From: Opitutia bacterium UBA7397 | Lineage (GTDB): Bacteria; Verrucomicrobiota; Verrucomicrobiia; Opitutales; UBA953 | Reading direction: 5' to 3' | DNA: 44,749 nucleotides | Assembly: GCA_002470605.1 (NCBI GenBank) | Contig: DKND01000015.1 | Span: 4,785-49,533, forward strand | Part shown: positions 1 to 8,193 of the stretch, piece by piece | How the letters are laid out: the number at the start of each line of letters is the position of its first letter | Numbering within the stretch: position 1 is the first letter of the stretch | Made by a program: the position numbers and the translations under genes | Notes under the pieces: generated by a model | What the model was told of the DNA's origin: nothing | Databases searched by the model: none | Seen by the model: only the letters and a program-made list of their open reading frames with translations

Positions 1-522
1 GCCCATCCGCGCGTTGGACTTCTTACCGTCGGAACAGAAGAAGGCAAAGGCGGCGCTCGCATTAACCGCACCCACAGTCTTCTGAAAGCCATGGGTACGA
101 GCATCAATTATATCGGGCCGGTCGAAGGCTTCGATATGTTCGGTGATGCGTGCGACGTTGTCGTCACCGACGGCTTCACGGGAAATGTCATTCTTAAGAC
201 CTTAGAGGGCTTGGTCTACATGCTCCGCGAACTGGTCGGCAATAAAGTCATGCGTAATCCGGTCTACATGGCCGGCGGCATCGCCATGTTTCCTTTAGTC
301 CGAGAATTAAAAGGTAAACTTAAGCCCGAGCGCTACGGCGGAGCCCCCCTTCTCGGACTTAACGGCCTCGTCATGAAAGCCCATGGTTCCAGCAATCGGC
401 AGGGCATTGTCAGCGCCATCCGCCTTGGCCTTGAAGCCCTAGGTCACGGGGCAGGACGTCAGATGCAAATGGCTCTAGCAGAGGCAAATAAGGTGATTTC
501 GGCCACTCCAGAGGAAGTCTGA
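1..522 (+). CDS. plsX: Phosphate acyltransferase PlsX (3' part, truncated by window edge)
   Basis: The reading frame is open from base 1, so only the C-terminal 173 residues are visible. The protein should convert acyl-ACP to acyl-phosphate, the first step of the PlsX/PlsY route to phosphatidic acid, at the inner face of the cytoplasmic membrane. Recognition rests on the conserved stretch PRVGLLTVGTEEGKG near the start, on GPVEGFD, and on DVVVTDGFTGNVILKT, all typical of PlsX. The internal ATG at base 91 is not the start: the family motifs run through it from base 1. The plsX-fabH order that follows is a very common bacterial arrangement, which supports both calls. The stop TGA lies 48 bases before fabH. 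Confidence 0.95.
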   Translation, partial: AHPRVGLLTVGTEEGKGGARINRTHSLLKAMGTSINYIGPVEGFDMFGDACDVVVTDGFTGNVILKTLEGLVYMLRELVGNKVMRNPVYMAGGIAMFPLVRELKGKLKPERYGGAPLLGLNGLVMKAHGSSNRQGIVSAIRLGLEALGHGAGRQMQMALAEANKVISATPEEV

Positions 523-570
523 GGTTTTAGTGTTTCCTTTCCCGCCGTCGGGTCTTACCTCAAGTCTTCG

Positions 571-1584
571 ATGAGCAGCGCCGAGCTTTCAGTCTTTATC
601 AGGGCTATCGGTGTACACGCACCCGAGCGTAAACTCACCAACGCGGAGCTGTCGCTCATGGTGGAAACCTCCGACGACTGGATCAAAAGCCGGTCGGGCA
701 TCTCGGAACGGCGCATCGCCGGTCCAGGCGAAAATCCGTCCGACATGGGAGCGAAGGCTGCGGCCAAAGCCTTGGACCGTGCGGGACTTAAACCTGAAGA
801 CATCGACCTGCTCATCGTCGCCACGATGACGCCCGACGTACCCTTCCCGTCTACAGCGTGCCTCCTCCAAGCTAAGCTAGGACTTCGCCGCGACATCCCA
901 TGCTTTGACATCTCGGCGGCTTGTTCGGGCTTTGTCTATGCGCTCCAAGTCGGCACTGACATGATGCGATCGGGTGGTTATCGCCATGTCCTCGTCATCG
1001 GTACCGAAAAGCTATCCAGCGTCGTAGACTGGCAAGACCGGGCGACCTGCGTGCTTTTTGGCGACGGCGCCGGCGCTGCCATTCTGGAAGCCACCAACGT
1101 CAAGGGGGTTGGCATTCTCGGCAATGTCTTAGGTGCGGACGGCACCAACGCCGAATTGCTTCATTGCGTAGCGGGCGGCTCAGCGAGTCCCGCCAGTACG
1201 GAAACATTACGCGACGGAAAACATTTCCTGCGGATGAATGGCAAAGAAGTCTTTCGCCTTGCCGTCCGGGTGATGGCGGAGTCTTGCGAACGCGTCCTGG
1301 CCAAATGCGGCGTCAACTCCGACCAAGTAGCTTGGTTCATTCCCCACCAAGCCAATATTCGCATCGTTGAAGCCGTCGCCAATCAACTTAACGTCGGCAT
1401 GGAGCGATTCCCTTTTAATCTCGACCGTTACGGCAATACGTCAGCCGCATCGATTCCCCTCGCCCTGGAAGAAGCTTGGCGTGATGGTAAGATCAAACAC
1501 GGCGACCTTGTCCTCTTGGTTGCTTTCGGTGCGGGCCTCACTTGGGGCGCAACTCTCCTTCGCTGGCATGAACCTACTCGCTAA
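571..1584 (+). CDS. fabH: Beta-ketoacyl-ACP synthase III (FabH)
   Basis: This 337-residue protein has the usual FabH length. It catalyses the first condensation of fatty acid synthesis, acetyl-CoA (or a branched starter) with malonyl-ACP, in the cytosol. The thiolase-fold catalytic triad is complete: Cys118 in DISAACSGF, His259 in IPHQAN and Asn289 in RYGNTSAAS. The N-terminal motif DDWIKSRSGISERR is also diagnostic. The ATG at 571 places the first beta strand correctly, but no Shine-Dalgarno sequence precedes it. It sits directly behind plsX, so supply of acyl chains and phospholipid assembly are probably co-transcribed. The last 17 bases overlap the start of the next gene. Confidence 0.97.
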   Translation: MSSAELSVFIRAIGVHAPERKLTNAELSLMVETSDDWIKSRSGISERRIAGPGENPSDMGAKAAAKALDRAGLKPEDIDLLIVATMTPDVPFPSTACLLQAKLGLRRDIPCFDISAACSGFVYALQVGTDMMRSGGYRHVLVIGTEKLSSVVDWQDRATCVLFGDGAGAAILEATNVKGVGILGNVLGADGTNAELLHCVAGGSASPASTETLRDGKHFLRMNGKEVFRLAVRVMAESCERVLAKCGVNSDQVAWFIPHQANIRIVEAVANQLNVGMERFPFNLDRYGNTSAASIPLALEEAWRDGKIKHGDLVLLVAFGAGLTWGATLLRWHEPTR

Positions 1585-2689
1585 AACCTTTTATTCTGCC
1601 GCTTTCTTGCTGGCTGCCTCCGCCTCGGCGGAATTCATCCGTCAAGACGGACATTGGCAAGTCAAGGCTGGCACCACCCCCGAAATCACCCCCGCGGAGC
1701 GGATGACCGTGGTCCTAATCGCGATGGACATAGCCTCCGCCGAGAATGACTCCGGCGAGCAAAGGGCCGCCCTCAAATCGTGGGCCTTGGTCGCGGAAGC
1801 AAATCGTGGCAACCCCGCCGAAGCCTTGGCGATGCTCGAACAGGCTCGCATTTACACGCAACAAGGTCGCTTCGAAATGGCGACCGACCTCATCGACGAC
1901 ATCTACGCCCGCCACTCGAGTTTTTCTAAATTCCAAGATGCCGTCCAACTGCAATTCGAAATCGCCAACCGGATTGGAAGCGGTGAGCGACGCTACTTAG
2001 GCGGCTGGTTCCCATGGTTCAAGGACCCTGCAAGCGCCCTCACTTATTGGCAGAAAACTTTACGGCTGGCGCCCAACGGACCGCTGGCTGACCAATCGTT
2101 AATCAAGATCGCCCGACTCTCCATCGAGCTCGAAATCGAGTCCAAAGCCGAGGAAGCCTTGGAACGTCTGGTCAGCGATTATCCGGCCTCAAAGTTCTTG
2201 GCCGAAGCCCTCGAATCTCTGGCTAAGATACGCTCCCACGAATCCATGGGAGCCGACTGGGACCAAGCTTCCACCATCGAAGCGGCTGATCATTGGCGCA
2301 CCCTGGCGGACCAGTTCCCGAACGACAAGCGGACGAAACAAGCTCCCGAACAAATCCGCATGCTCCGTGATCGCGCCGCCCGCGCGCGGCTTAATTTAGC
2401 CCAATTTTATTGGTTCAAACATAATAACCCCGAAGCGGCTAAACTCATGGCTAACGCCTGCCTGAGCTTAGCTCCCGAATCTCAGGCGGCCAAAGACGCC
2501 GAATCGCTCTTGGCCGAGATTCAGAAGAATCCGACCCCACCCAAGACCATCGCCGACCGACTATTAGGCACCTACCCAAGGCCGCGCATGGCGAATGAGG
2601 CGGCCCCGACGACCACCAGCAGCGACCTTGATTCTTTTGGCTTTAAAAAAGAAGCCCCTCGGTCGGCGACAGAAACTGAACGTCGATAA
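1568..2689 (+). CDS. Secreted TPR-repeat protein (BamD/YbgF-like)
   Basis: The product has 373 residues from the ATG at 1568. This start lies inside the end of fabH and gives a clean signal peptide: a short charged start, a hydrophobic core around residues 6-16, and a likely signal peptidase I site after ASASA (residue 21). The frame stays open further upstream, but that stretch is only fabH read in another frame. The mature part is helical with TPR-like repeats, including segments such as ERLVSDYPASKFLAEAL and TLADQFPNDKRT that resemble those of BamD and YbgF. There is no lipobox, so it is not an obvious BamD lipoprotein. A periplasmic scaffold role in outer membrane assembly is inferred from the repeats and from the adjacent lptE, which its stop codon overlaps by one base (TAATG). 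The exact function is unknown. Confidence 0.75.
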   Translation: MNLLAKTFYSAAFLLAASASAEFIRQDGHWQVKAGTTPEITPAERMTVVLIAMDIASAENDSGEQRAALKSWALVAEANRGNPAEALAMLEQARIYTQQGRFEMATDLIDDIYARHSSFSKFQDAVQLQFEIANRIGSGERRYLGGWFPWFKDPASALTYWQKTLRLAPNGPLADQSLIKIARLSIELEIESKAEEALERLVSDYPASKFLAEALESLAKIRSHESMGADWDQASTIEAADHWRTLADQFPNDKRTKQAPEQIRMLRDRAARARLNLAQFYWFKHNNPEAAKLMANACLSLAPESQAAKDAESLLAEIQKNPTPPKTIADRLLGTYPRPRMANEAAPTTTSSDLDSFGFKKEAPRSATETERR

Positions 2690-3174
2690 TGTCGCGCTTC
2701 TTCTTCATTCTTAGCCTGGGATTGGTCACGGCTTGTTCTTCATACCGGCTTGGCGGACCGAAGCCCTCCTTCACGCGCATCGAAGTCGCGCCCGTCCGTA
2801 ATTCGACTTCCCGACCCGGAACCCATGCAGTCCTGCAGGAGAAAATCCTCGAGGCTCTCTCCGGCGACCCGCGCATCAAAATCGGTTCTGGTGAAGCACT
2901 TCTCACCACCGAAGTCACGCAGTATAAACGCGAAGGACAGACGGCGAATTCCGCCGACGCCTTCCTCATCTCCACCTATCGGGTGACGTTCATCGTTCGC
3001 TGCACTTTGACCACAGAGGGCGGAAAGCACGTGTTGTTTAAAGACCGGGAATTCTCCGCGGCCGTCACTTTTCAACCCAAGGGAGACCCCACGGCCGAAG
3101 AACTCAGCCTAGGCCCCACGCTCTTTGCAGAAATCGCCGCCCAGATCAGAGAAGCCGCAACCACGGCCTGGTAA
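2689..3174 (+). CDS. lptE: LptE-like outer membrane lipoprotein
   Basis: This 161-residue protein has a lipoprotein signal: a hydrophobic run after MSR and a lipobox LVTAC with Cys16 as the lipidated residue. The mature start SSYRLGG, followed by a conserved strand like FTRIEVAPVRNST and a trailing beta-rich domain, matches the LptE family. LptE plugs the LptD barrel in the last step of lipopolysaccharide transport. Members are poorly conserved, so the call rests on architecture, length and the N-terminal pattern rather than on catalytic residues. The start overlaps the preceding stop by one base and rpe begins two bases after its stop, so these genes are surely co-transcribed. No LptD is in the window. 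Confidence 0.75.
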   Translation: MSRFFFILSLGLVTACSSYRLGGPKPSFTRIEVAPVRNSTSRPGTHAVLQEKILEALSGDPRIKIGSGEALLTTEVTQYKREGQTANSADAFLISTYRVTFIVRCTLTTEGGKHVLFKDREFSAAVTFQPKGDPTAEELSLGPTLFAEIAAQIREAATTAW

Positions 3175-3176
3175 TC

Positions 3177-3827
3177 ATGAACGCCCCTGTCGTCGCCCCC
3201 TCCTTGCTCGCCGCCAATCACGGTGAATTCCTGCAAGGCCTTCGCATGATCGAGGCGGCTGAACTTTCCTGGGTCCATTTGGACATTATGGACGGGCACT
3301 TTGTGCCCAACATCAGTTTCGGACCACAAGTCGTCGCCGACCTTCGACCTCAATCAAAATTATTCTTCGACGTTCACCTGATGCTCACGAACCCCGATCG
3401 CTTCGTGGATGCTTTCGTCAAAGCTGGAGCCAATCGCCTGACCGTTCACGTGGAGGCTGATCACGACGTTGCCAAGACGATCGCCGCAATCAAGAACGCA
3501 GGCCTACCAGCGGGCATCGCGATGAACCCGGACACCGATCCTTGCCGCTTGCTGCCTTACTTGGACTCGGTCGACCTTGCGCTTTGCATGACGGTTTTCC
3601 CTGGCTTCGGAGGCCAAGCTTTCATCCCGTCCGTGCTCGAGAGTATTAAGTTCCTCGATCACGAACGTCGCCAGCGTGGCTTAAATTATCGCCTCGAAGT
3701 CGATGGCGGCATTAACGCGACGACGGGCAAGCAATGCCGAAGCGCAGGCGCCGACACCTTGGTCGCAGGCACAGCCTTCTTCAAGGCGGCGGATCGCAAA
3801 GCTTTCGCTACGGCCCTGTCAGTCTAA
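3177..3827 (+). CDS. rpe: Ribulose-phosphate 3-epimerase
   Basis: This 216-residue TIM-barrel enzyme interconverts ribulose 5-phosphate and xylulose 5-phosphate in the pentose phosphate pathway. The metal and catalytic residues are all visible: His34 and Asp36 in HLDIMDGHFVPN, His67 in FDVHLML, and Asp176 in VDGGIN. Asp36 and Asp176 are the acid/base pair. Phosphate-binding elements FGGQ and AGADTLVAGTA are present. One small oddity is Phe141 in VFPGFGGQ, where the family usually has a polar residue before PGFGGQ. The gene begins two bases after lptE, with no clear ribosome binding site. Its stop overlaps the stop of the convergent rlmN gene by four bases. Confidence 0.96.
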   Translation: MNAPVVAPSLLAANHGEFLQGLRMIEAAELSWVHLDIMDGHFVPNISFGPQVVADLRPQSKLFFDVHLMLTNPDRFVDAFVKAGANRLTVHVEADHDVAKTIAAIKNAGLPAGIAMNPDTDPCRLLPYLDSVDLALCMTVFPGFGGQAFIPSVLESIKFLDHERRQRGLNYRLEVDGGINATTGKQCRSAGADTLVAGTAFFKAADRKAFATALSV

Positions 3828-4960
3828 GCCGCCGCGGGAGGCGGCGGTCCGTCACGGACTGCTTCTTTCTCCTTCTGCAACCGTAACTGTCCGCAAGCGG
3901 CATCGATATCATGCCCCTTTTCCCGACGTAAAGTCGCCGTGACGCCCAAAGCGCGAAGTTCTTTCACAAAGCGGTCTTGGCGCGTTAAAGAGGGTCGCAC
4001 CCAAGGCAAGCCCTCGACTTTGTTATACGGAATCAAGTTAACGTGGGCATGCAACTCACGGGCGATCACGGCTAATTTCCGAGCCTGCTCTAACATGTCG
4101 TTGATGTCTTCGATCAGGATGAATTCGAGCGTGAGCATCCGCCCATGCTTACGAGCGAAAGCCTTGGCGGCCGGTACCAACTCTTCCAACGGATACTTCT
4201 TGTTCACCGGCATGATTTTTTCCCGCACTTCATTCGTTGCGCCGTGCAGACTGATCGCGAGACGGAAGCCCTCAGGCTCTTCCGCAAGCTTAAGGATTTT
4301 AGGCACGACTCCGGAAGTCGAAATGGTCACGCGGCGGGCGCCAAAACCAAAACCCCAAGCCGCGTTCACGATGCGCAACGCCGCCATCAGATTATCATAA
4401 TTCGCCAAAGGCTCACCCATGCCCATCACCACGATGTTATCGAATGACGCCAGCCCTTCCGCGGCACGGGCCGGATCCGCCTGATCTTCGATACGACAGA
4501 CTTGCACAAGTTGGGAGACGATTTCACCGACGGAGAGATCTCGCTTCCAGCCCTCTAGGCCTGATGCGCAAAACTTACAGCCGTAGGCGCAACCCACCTG
4601 AGTGGAGATACAAATGGTTCGCCGGGACTTATCTTGGCCTACCCCCTCCATCGGTGCCCGGATAATGACCGTCTCGATGAGCGAGCCGTCGCGAAGGCGT
4701 TGTAACAGCTTTTGGGTCACATCCAAAGCCGTTTTACGCCCCAAAACCTCCGTGGCCTCAAAATCATAGTTCTCTGCCAACCAGGCCCTTAAATTAGCTG
4801 GTAAATTGGTCATCGAGTCGGCTTTTTCAGCCCGGCGGGGGTAAATCCACTCAAATACCTGGGCCGCTCGGTACCGGGGGTGCCCGCCCTCGACCAATCG
4901 TGCCCCCAAGGTCTCTGGGGTTTCACCGTGAATTGAGGGCTTTTCGGGCTTAAATGCCAT
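3824..4960 (-). CDS. rlmN: Dual-specificity 23S rRNA/tRNA adenine C2-methyltransferase RlmN
   Basis: This 378-residue radical SAM enzyme methylates A2503 of 23S rRNA and A37 of some tRNAs. The iron-sulfur cluster motif CxxxCxxC appears as CAYGCKFC. The preceding RTICISTQVG carries the conserved extra Cys, and the C-terminal GHDIDAACGQL carries the Cys that forms the methylated intermediate in the family. The start at 4960 (MAFKPEK) is preferred because the longer frame up to 5080 would run into the 5' region of the divergent gene and matches no family N-terminus. An Ala/Pro-rich tail ends the protein. The gene is divergent from the GreA fusion with about 100 bases between them, and convergent with rpe. 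It has no obvious operon partner. Confidence 0.95.
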   Translation of the reverse strand: MAFKPEKPSIHGETPETLGARLVEGGHPRYRAAQVFEWIYPRRAEKADSMTNLPANLRAWLAENYDFEATEVLGRKTALDVTQKLLQRLRDGSLIETVIIRAPMEGVGQDKSRRTICISTQVGCAYGCKFCASGLEGWKRDLSVGEIVSQLVQVCRIEDQADPARAAEGLASFDNIVVMGMGEPLANYDNLMAALRIVNAAWGFGFGARRVTISTSGVVPKILKLAEEPEGFRLAISLHGATNEVREKIMPVNKKYPLEELVPAAKAFARKHGRMLTLEFILIEDINDMLEQARKLAVIARELHAHVNLIPYNKVEGLPWVRPSLTRQDRFVKELRALGVTATLRREKGHDIDAACGQLRLQKEKEAVRDGPPPPAAA

Positions 4961-5060
4961 GTGTGAGAGTCGGGGTTGGGACTTAAGGTCGATAGACCCC
5001 AAAGCCCTCAGCCTTCCTGCTTGCAAGTGAGAATTGTTATCCCCAAAACCAATTTTTGCA

Positions 5061-7031
5061 ATGAGCAACAAGGTCCCCAACCCACAAGGTGGTAAAATTA
5101 ACTCTCTTCAGGCCGCCATTGACAGGGTAGCAACGGGACAACCCGCCTTCTGCCTTCACCAAGCCTGGGGTATCGGCGTCATCCGCGCCTACGACGAAGC
5201 CGCCAAACGCTTCACGGTCGACTTCCCAGAGCAGAATAAAAAAGCCCACGCGATGGACGCCGCTTTCTTTCTCGGTAAAATTGAGATTATTAACCCAAAT
5301 GGTGCCGTAGCATCGGCTTACGCTGACGACACTAAGGAAAAAATTGCCGGGATGGTCGCCAATGACCCGGCCGGAATCGTCAAGGCCCTCCTCGACGAAA
5401 GCCCAACCGGAACCTGCTCATCTTACGCCCTCGAAGCCAACCTCGAGCGGATTCATTTTGCCTCCCTCGCCGCCGGCAAAGACCGAGCGGCCGCCTTCAA
5501 GGCCTGGTGGACCAAAGGGCGTGCTGTCCTGCGCAAGGATCGTGCGGTGCTCGTCCCCGAACGCAAAGGAGGGCTCTACGCCCTTCTTGTAGCTCCTCAA
5601 GACCTCGGTGAAGACCTCTTCGCCCAGTACGAAGGCGCCCCAAACCTTGAACGCAAGTTAGCCCTCCTTGAAGAGCTCGCGGACAGCGCTACGGCCGAAA
5701 CTCGCTCAGCTGCCAACGAAGCCAATCTGGCCAAGGTTTCTTCAGACCTCGCCAAGGCCGTCAATGCCCTGAGCACCGCCCGCCGTCGCGATAATCTTCC
5801 GGTCATTCTTTGCGGCATCTGGAACCGAGATAAGTTCTTCCGTCCAGCCGTTGAAACCGTTGAAACCGTCACCCCTACCGCCTCCGACATCATCGCCCTT
5901 TGCTCCGAAAGCGACCTAGCTTTCATTGCGCTTAACATCCCTCACACGACCGAGAAGATCCGCAGCCTATTGGACCTCGTCCGCGCGCACCACGGCGACA
6001 ACTGGGCTGATCGCGCCTTCGACCTCCTTCGTAACCGCGACATCGGAACCACCAAGAGCGGCTCGGCTAAATTAGTCTCGGAATGCATCGCTTATCTTTG
6101 CGACCAAGAACTTTCCGCCCATGTGGCTAATCGCTTCGCCCAGTGGCTCGAGACCCGCGAATTGCGTGCTCCCGTCATCATCTGGGTTATCAAGAATCGC
6201 ACCTCGAAGAAGTATGCTGAGATCGTCAACCGTCTCATTAATCCGTCGCTGCTCGGCGCCATTCTCGCGTCCGTTGATACCGAATCCCTGGAGTCCAATT
6301 CTACCGCCCGCATTCCGCTAGCCAACGAATTGATCAAGGATCGCGAACTGATCGCCGACATCTTGGCGCCGGCAAGCGGCCCAAAGACCGATAGCGAAAC
6401 CATCTTCGACCTGACTCGCACCATGCTGAGCAGTCAAGGCTTCGACCAGATGACCAAGAAGGCCCTGCTTTCACGCCTGGCGAAAATCGAGCCACACGTC
6501 CAACGTCTGGCCCAATCCAAGCACACCGACACCGAGGCCGAAGAAAAGGAACTTGTCGTCTCAAATTCCAGCAAAGAAGAGAAAGAGCGCGAGCTCGAGG
6601 ACATCGTCAAAGTCCGCCTGCCTGCCATCAAGGAGGCCATCCAGATCGCCAAGGAACACGGCGACCTTAAGGAGAACTCAGAGTACAAGATGGCCCGCCA
6701 GGACCATGACACCCTTGCAGCTCGCCGCGCCGAACTTGACTCCGTGCTAAAGAAGGCCCGCATCACCGACTTTAAAGAAGCCAAGGTCGACTCCATCAGC
6801 ATCGGCTCAACCGTCACCCTCCTGCGCGGTTCCGACCAAGTCCAGATCACCTACGATATTCTCGGAGCTTGGGACGGTAAGCCAGAAGAGAACATTCTTT
6901 CCTACATTTCCCCGCTGGCAAAGCAGTTCCTGAACCACAAGCCGGGCGAGACTTTCGTCACTAACATCAACGGTAAGGCTGAAACGTGGAAAGTAATCAC
7001 GATCACCCGCTGGATCGATAAGCGCAAATAA
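5061..7031 (+). CDS. greA: GreA-type transcript cleavage factor with ~500-residue N-terminal extension
   Basis: The protein has 656 residues from the ATG at 5061 (a TTG at 5034 is possible). Residues from about 503 to the end are a full GreA: a coiled coil with the tip motif HGDLKENSEY, whose Asp535 and Glu538 correspond to the catalytic acidic residues of GreA, then a C-terminal FKBP-like domain ending in ETWKVITITRW. GreA inserts into the RNA polymerase secondary channel and stimulates cleavage of backtracked transcripts. Residues 1-495 match nothing I can name with certainty. The start (HQAWGIGVIRAYDE, FTVDFPE) resembles a small beta-barrel such as CarD/Tudor-like domains, followed by a long helical region. 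Chlamydial GreA proteins are also greatly extended at the N-terminus, so this seems a PVC trait. A strong terminator follows. Confidence 0.88.
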   Translation: MSNKVPNPQGGKINSLQAAIDRVATGQPAFCLHQAWGIGVIRAYDEAAKRFTVDFPEQNKKAHAMDAAFFLGKIEIINPNGAVASAYADDTKEKIAGMVANDPAGIVKALLDESPTGTCSSYALEANLERIHFASLAAGKDRAAAFKAWWTKGRAVLRKDRAVLVPERKGGLYALLVAPQDLGEDLFAQYEGAPNLERKLALLEELADSATAETRSAANEANLAKVSSDLAKAVNALSTARRRDNLPVILCGIWNRDKFFRPAVETVETVTPTASDIIALCSESDLAFIALNIPHTTEKIRSLLDLVRAHHGDNWADRAFDLLRNRDIGTTKSGSAKLVSECIAYLCDQELSAHVANRFAQWLETRELRAPVIIWVIKNRTSKKYAEIVNRLINPSLLGAILASVDTESLESNSTARIPLANELIKDRELIADILAPASGPKTDSETIFDLTRTMLSSQGFDQMTKKALLSRLAKIEPHVQRLAQSKHTDTEAEEKELVVSNSSKEEKERELEDIVKVRLPAIKEAIQIAKEHGDLKENSEYKMARQDHDTLAARRAELDSVLKKARITDFKEAKVDSISIGSTVTLLRGSDQVQITYDILGAWDGKPEENILSYISPLAKQFLNHKPGETFVTNINGKAETWKVITITRWIDKRK

Positions 7032-7052
7032 GCCCTGTAAAGCGCCCTCGAA

Positions 7053-7081
7053 GAAGCCCCGGAATCGGGGCTTCCTCTTTT
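7053..7081 (+). terminator. Rho-independent terminator after the greA fusion
   Basis: A perfect nine-base-pair stem (GAAGCCCCG at 7053-7061 with CGGGGCTTC at 7066-7074) closes a GAAT loop and is followed by the T-rich run CTCTTTT. It lies 22 bases after the greA stop and before the ArsR-methyltransferase gene, so the two genes are probably separate transcription units. Confidence 0.9.
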
Positions 7082-7114
7082 GACACCCAAGCCGTTCGCC
7101 CCTAATCAATTCCA

Positions 7115-8053
7115 ATGCTAACCCCCTGGGAGTCTCTCCGGTTACTTGCCGACCCCACCCGCGCTCGGATTTTATTCCTTCTGAACAAAGGCGAACTCGC
7201 CGTGGGCGAACTTCAGGAAATCCTCGGCATGCGACAGTCGCGCATCTCGACACACCTTTCACTCCTTCGCAAAGCCGGCCTCGCCGACGACCGAAGAGAT
7301 GGGAAAAATTCCTATTACTCGCTGGCACGTAATCTTCCGGCGGGAGTAAGCCGCCTCATCGAGGCCGCCATCTCCGCCACAGCTCAAGACCCAGCAACCG
7401 CGGCCGATCAACGCTCCCTGCAACGAATCATCCAAAAAAGACGTCAAAAAGCAGAGCGACATTTCAATCTGGTAGCCGATCGTCTCGGACGCAACTACTG
7501 CCCAGGGCGATCATGGGAGTCCATCGGTCAGATGCTGCTACTGCTCACACCGTGCGTAAAGATCGCCGATCTAGGCGCCGGAGACGGCACCCTTTCTCGA
7601 CTGCTCGCACGCCGGGCAGAAAGCGTCCATTGCATCGATAATTCTCCCCGCATGGTCCAACTAGGCCGGGCCTTGGCAAAGAAAGAACACCTTAACAATC
7701 TCACTTACGTTCTCGGCGACATTGAGAAGGTGCCTTTGGCCGATTGTAGCGTCGATCTCGTGCTGCTCAGCCAAGCCCTGCATCACGCCGATAATCCCAG
7801 AAAAGCCTTAAGTGAAGCGCATCGAATCCTCAAGCCAGGTGGCAGACTCTTGGTGCTTGATCTCCGTGCCCATCGTTTTGAAAAAGCACGTGAGCTCTAT
7901 GCGGACCGCTGGTTGGGATTCAAAGAAAACGACCTCCATGACTGGCTTGAAGCCGCCGGATTCCAGTATTCGGAGGTTCGGGTGGTGGCCAAGGAGCCAA
8001 AAGAACCAGGATTTGAGACCTTGCTCGCTTCGGGGTTAAAAGCAGGCAGGTAA
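7115..8053 (+). CDS. ArsR-family HTH regulator fused to a SAM-dependent methyltransferase
   Basis: The 312-residue product has two domains. Residues 5-75 form an ArsR-type winged helix: LADPTRARILFLL, then the recognition region GMRQSRISTHLSLLRKAGL, then the wing DRRDGKNSYYSL. Residues about 145-250 form a class I methyltransferase with the SAM motif IADLGAGDGTLSRL, an acidic residue after strand two (CIDNS), and the PGGRLLVLDL strand. No metal-binding cysteine pair of the ArsR/SmtB type is seen in the recognition helix. Such fusions are known and in some bacteria lie near methionine-cycle genes, but no such neighbour is here. A role in sensing SAM or methylation status is therefore only a guess. 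The gene sits alone between a terminator and a 140-base spacer. Confidence 0.85.
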   Translation: MLTPWESLRLLADPTRARILFLLNKGELAVGELQEILGMRQSRISTHLSLLRKAGLADDRRDGKNSYYSLARNLPAGVSRLIEAAISATAQDPATAADQRSLQRIIQKRRQKAERHFNLVADRLGRNYCPGRSWESIGQMLLLLTPCVKIADLGAGDGTLSRLLARRAESVHCIDNSPRMVQLGRALAKKEHLNNLTYVLGDIEKVPLADCSVDLVLLSQALHHADNPRKALSEAHRILKPGGRLLVLDLRAHRFEKARELYADRWLGFKENDLHDWLEAAGFQYSEVRVVAKEPKEPGFETLLASGLKAGR

Positions 8054-8193
8054 TCAAATAATCCATCCATTGTTTCAAGCTGGCAACAAACGTTAAATAG
8101 GGGGTAACCCCCTTTATAAGGGCTTGGCAGCAGTCCAGCGAATGGCCAATTTTAGTCCCCACCCCAATGAGGAGTTAATCACTCCCCAATCTG

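Noticed and set aside
1367..1567. N-terminal extension of the TPR protein at 1568
   Set aside because: The extension is fabH in another frame; the ATG at 1568 gives a proper signal peptide.
5028..5042. TGAGAATTGTTATCC, resembling a Fur box or half of a lac-type operator
   Set aside because: It has three mismatches to the 7-1-7 Fur pattern, and the neighbouring genes (rlmN, greA fusion) have no iron link. It is probably chance.
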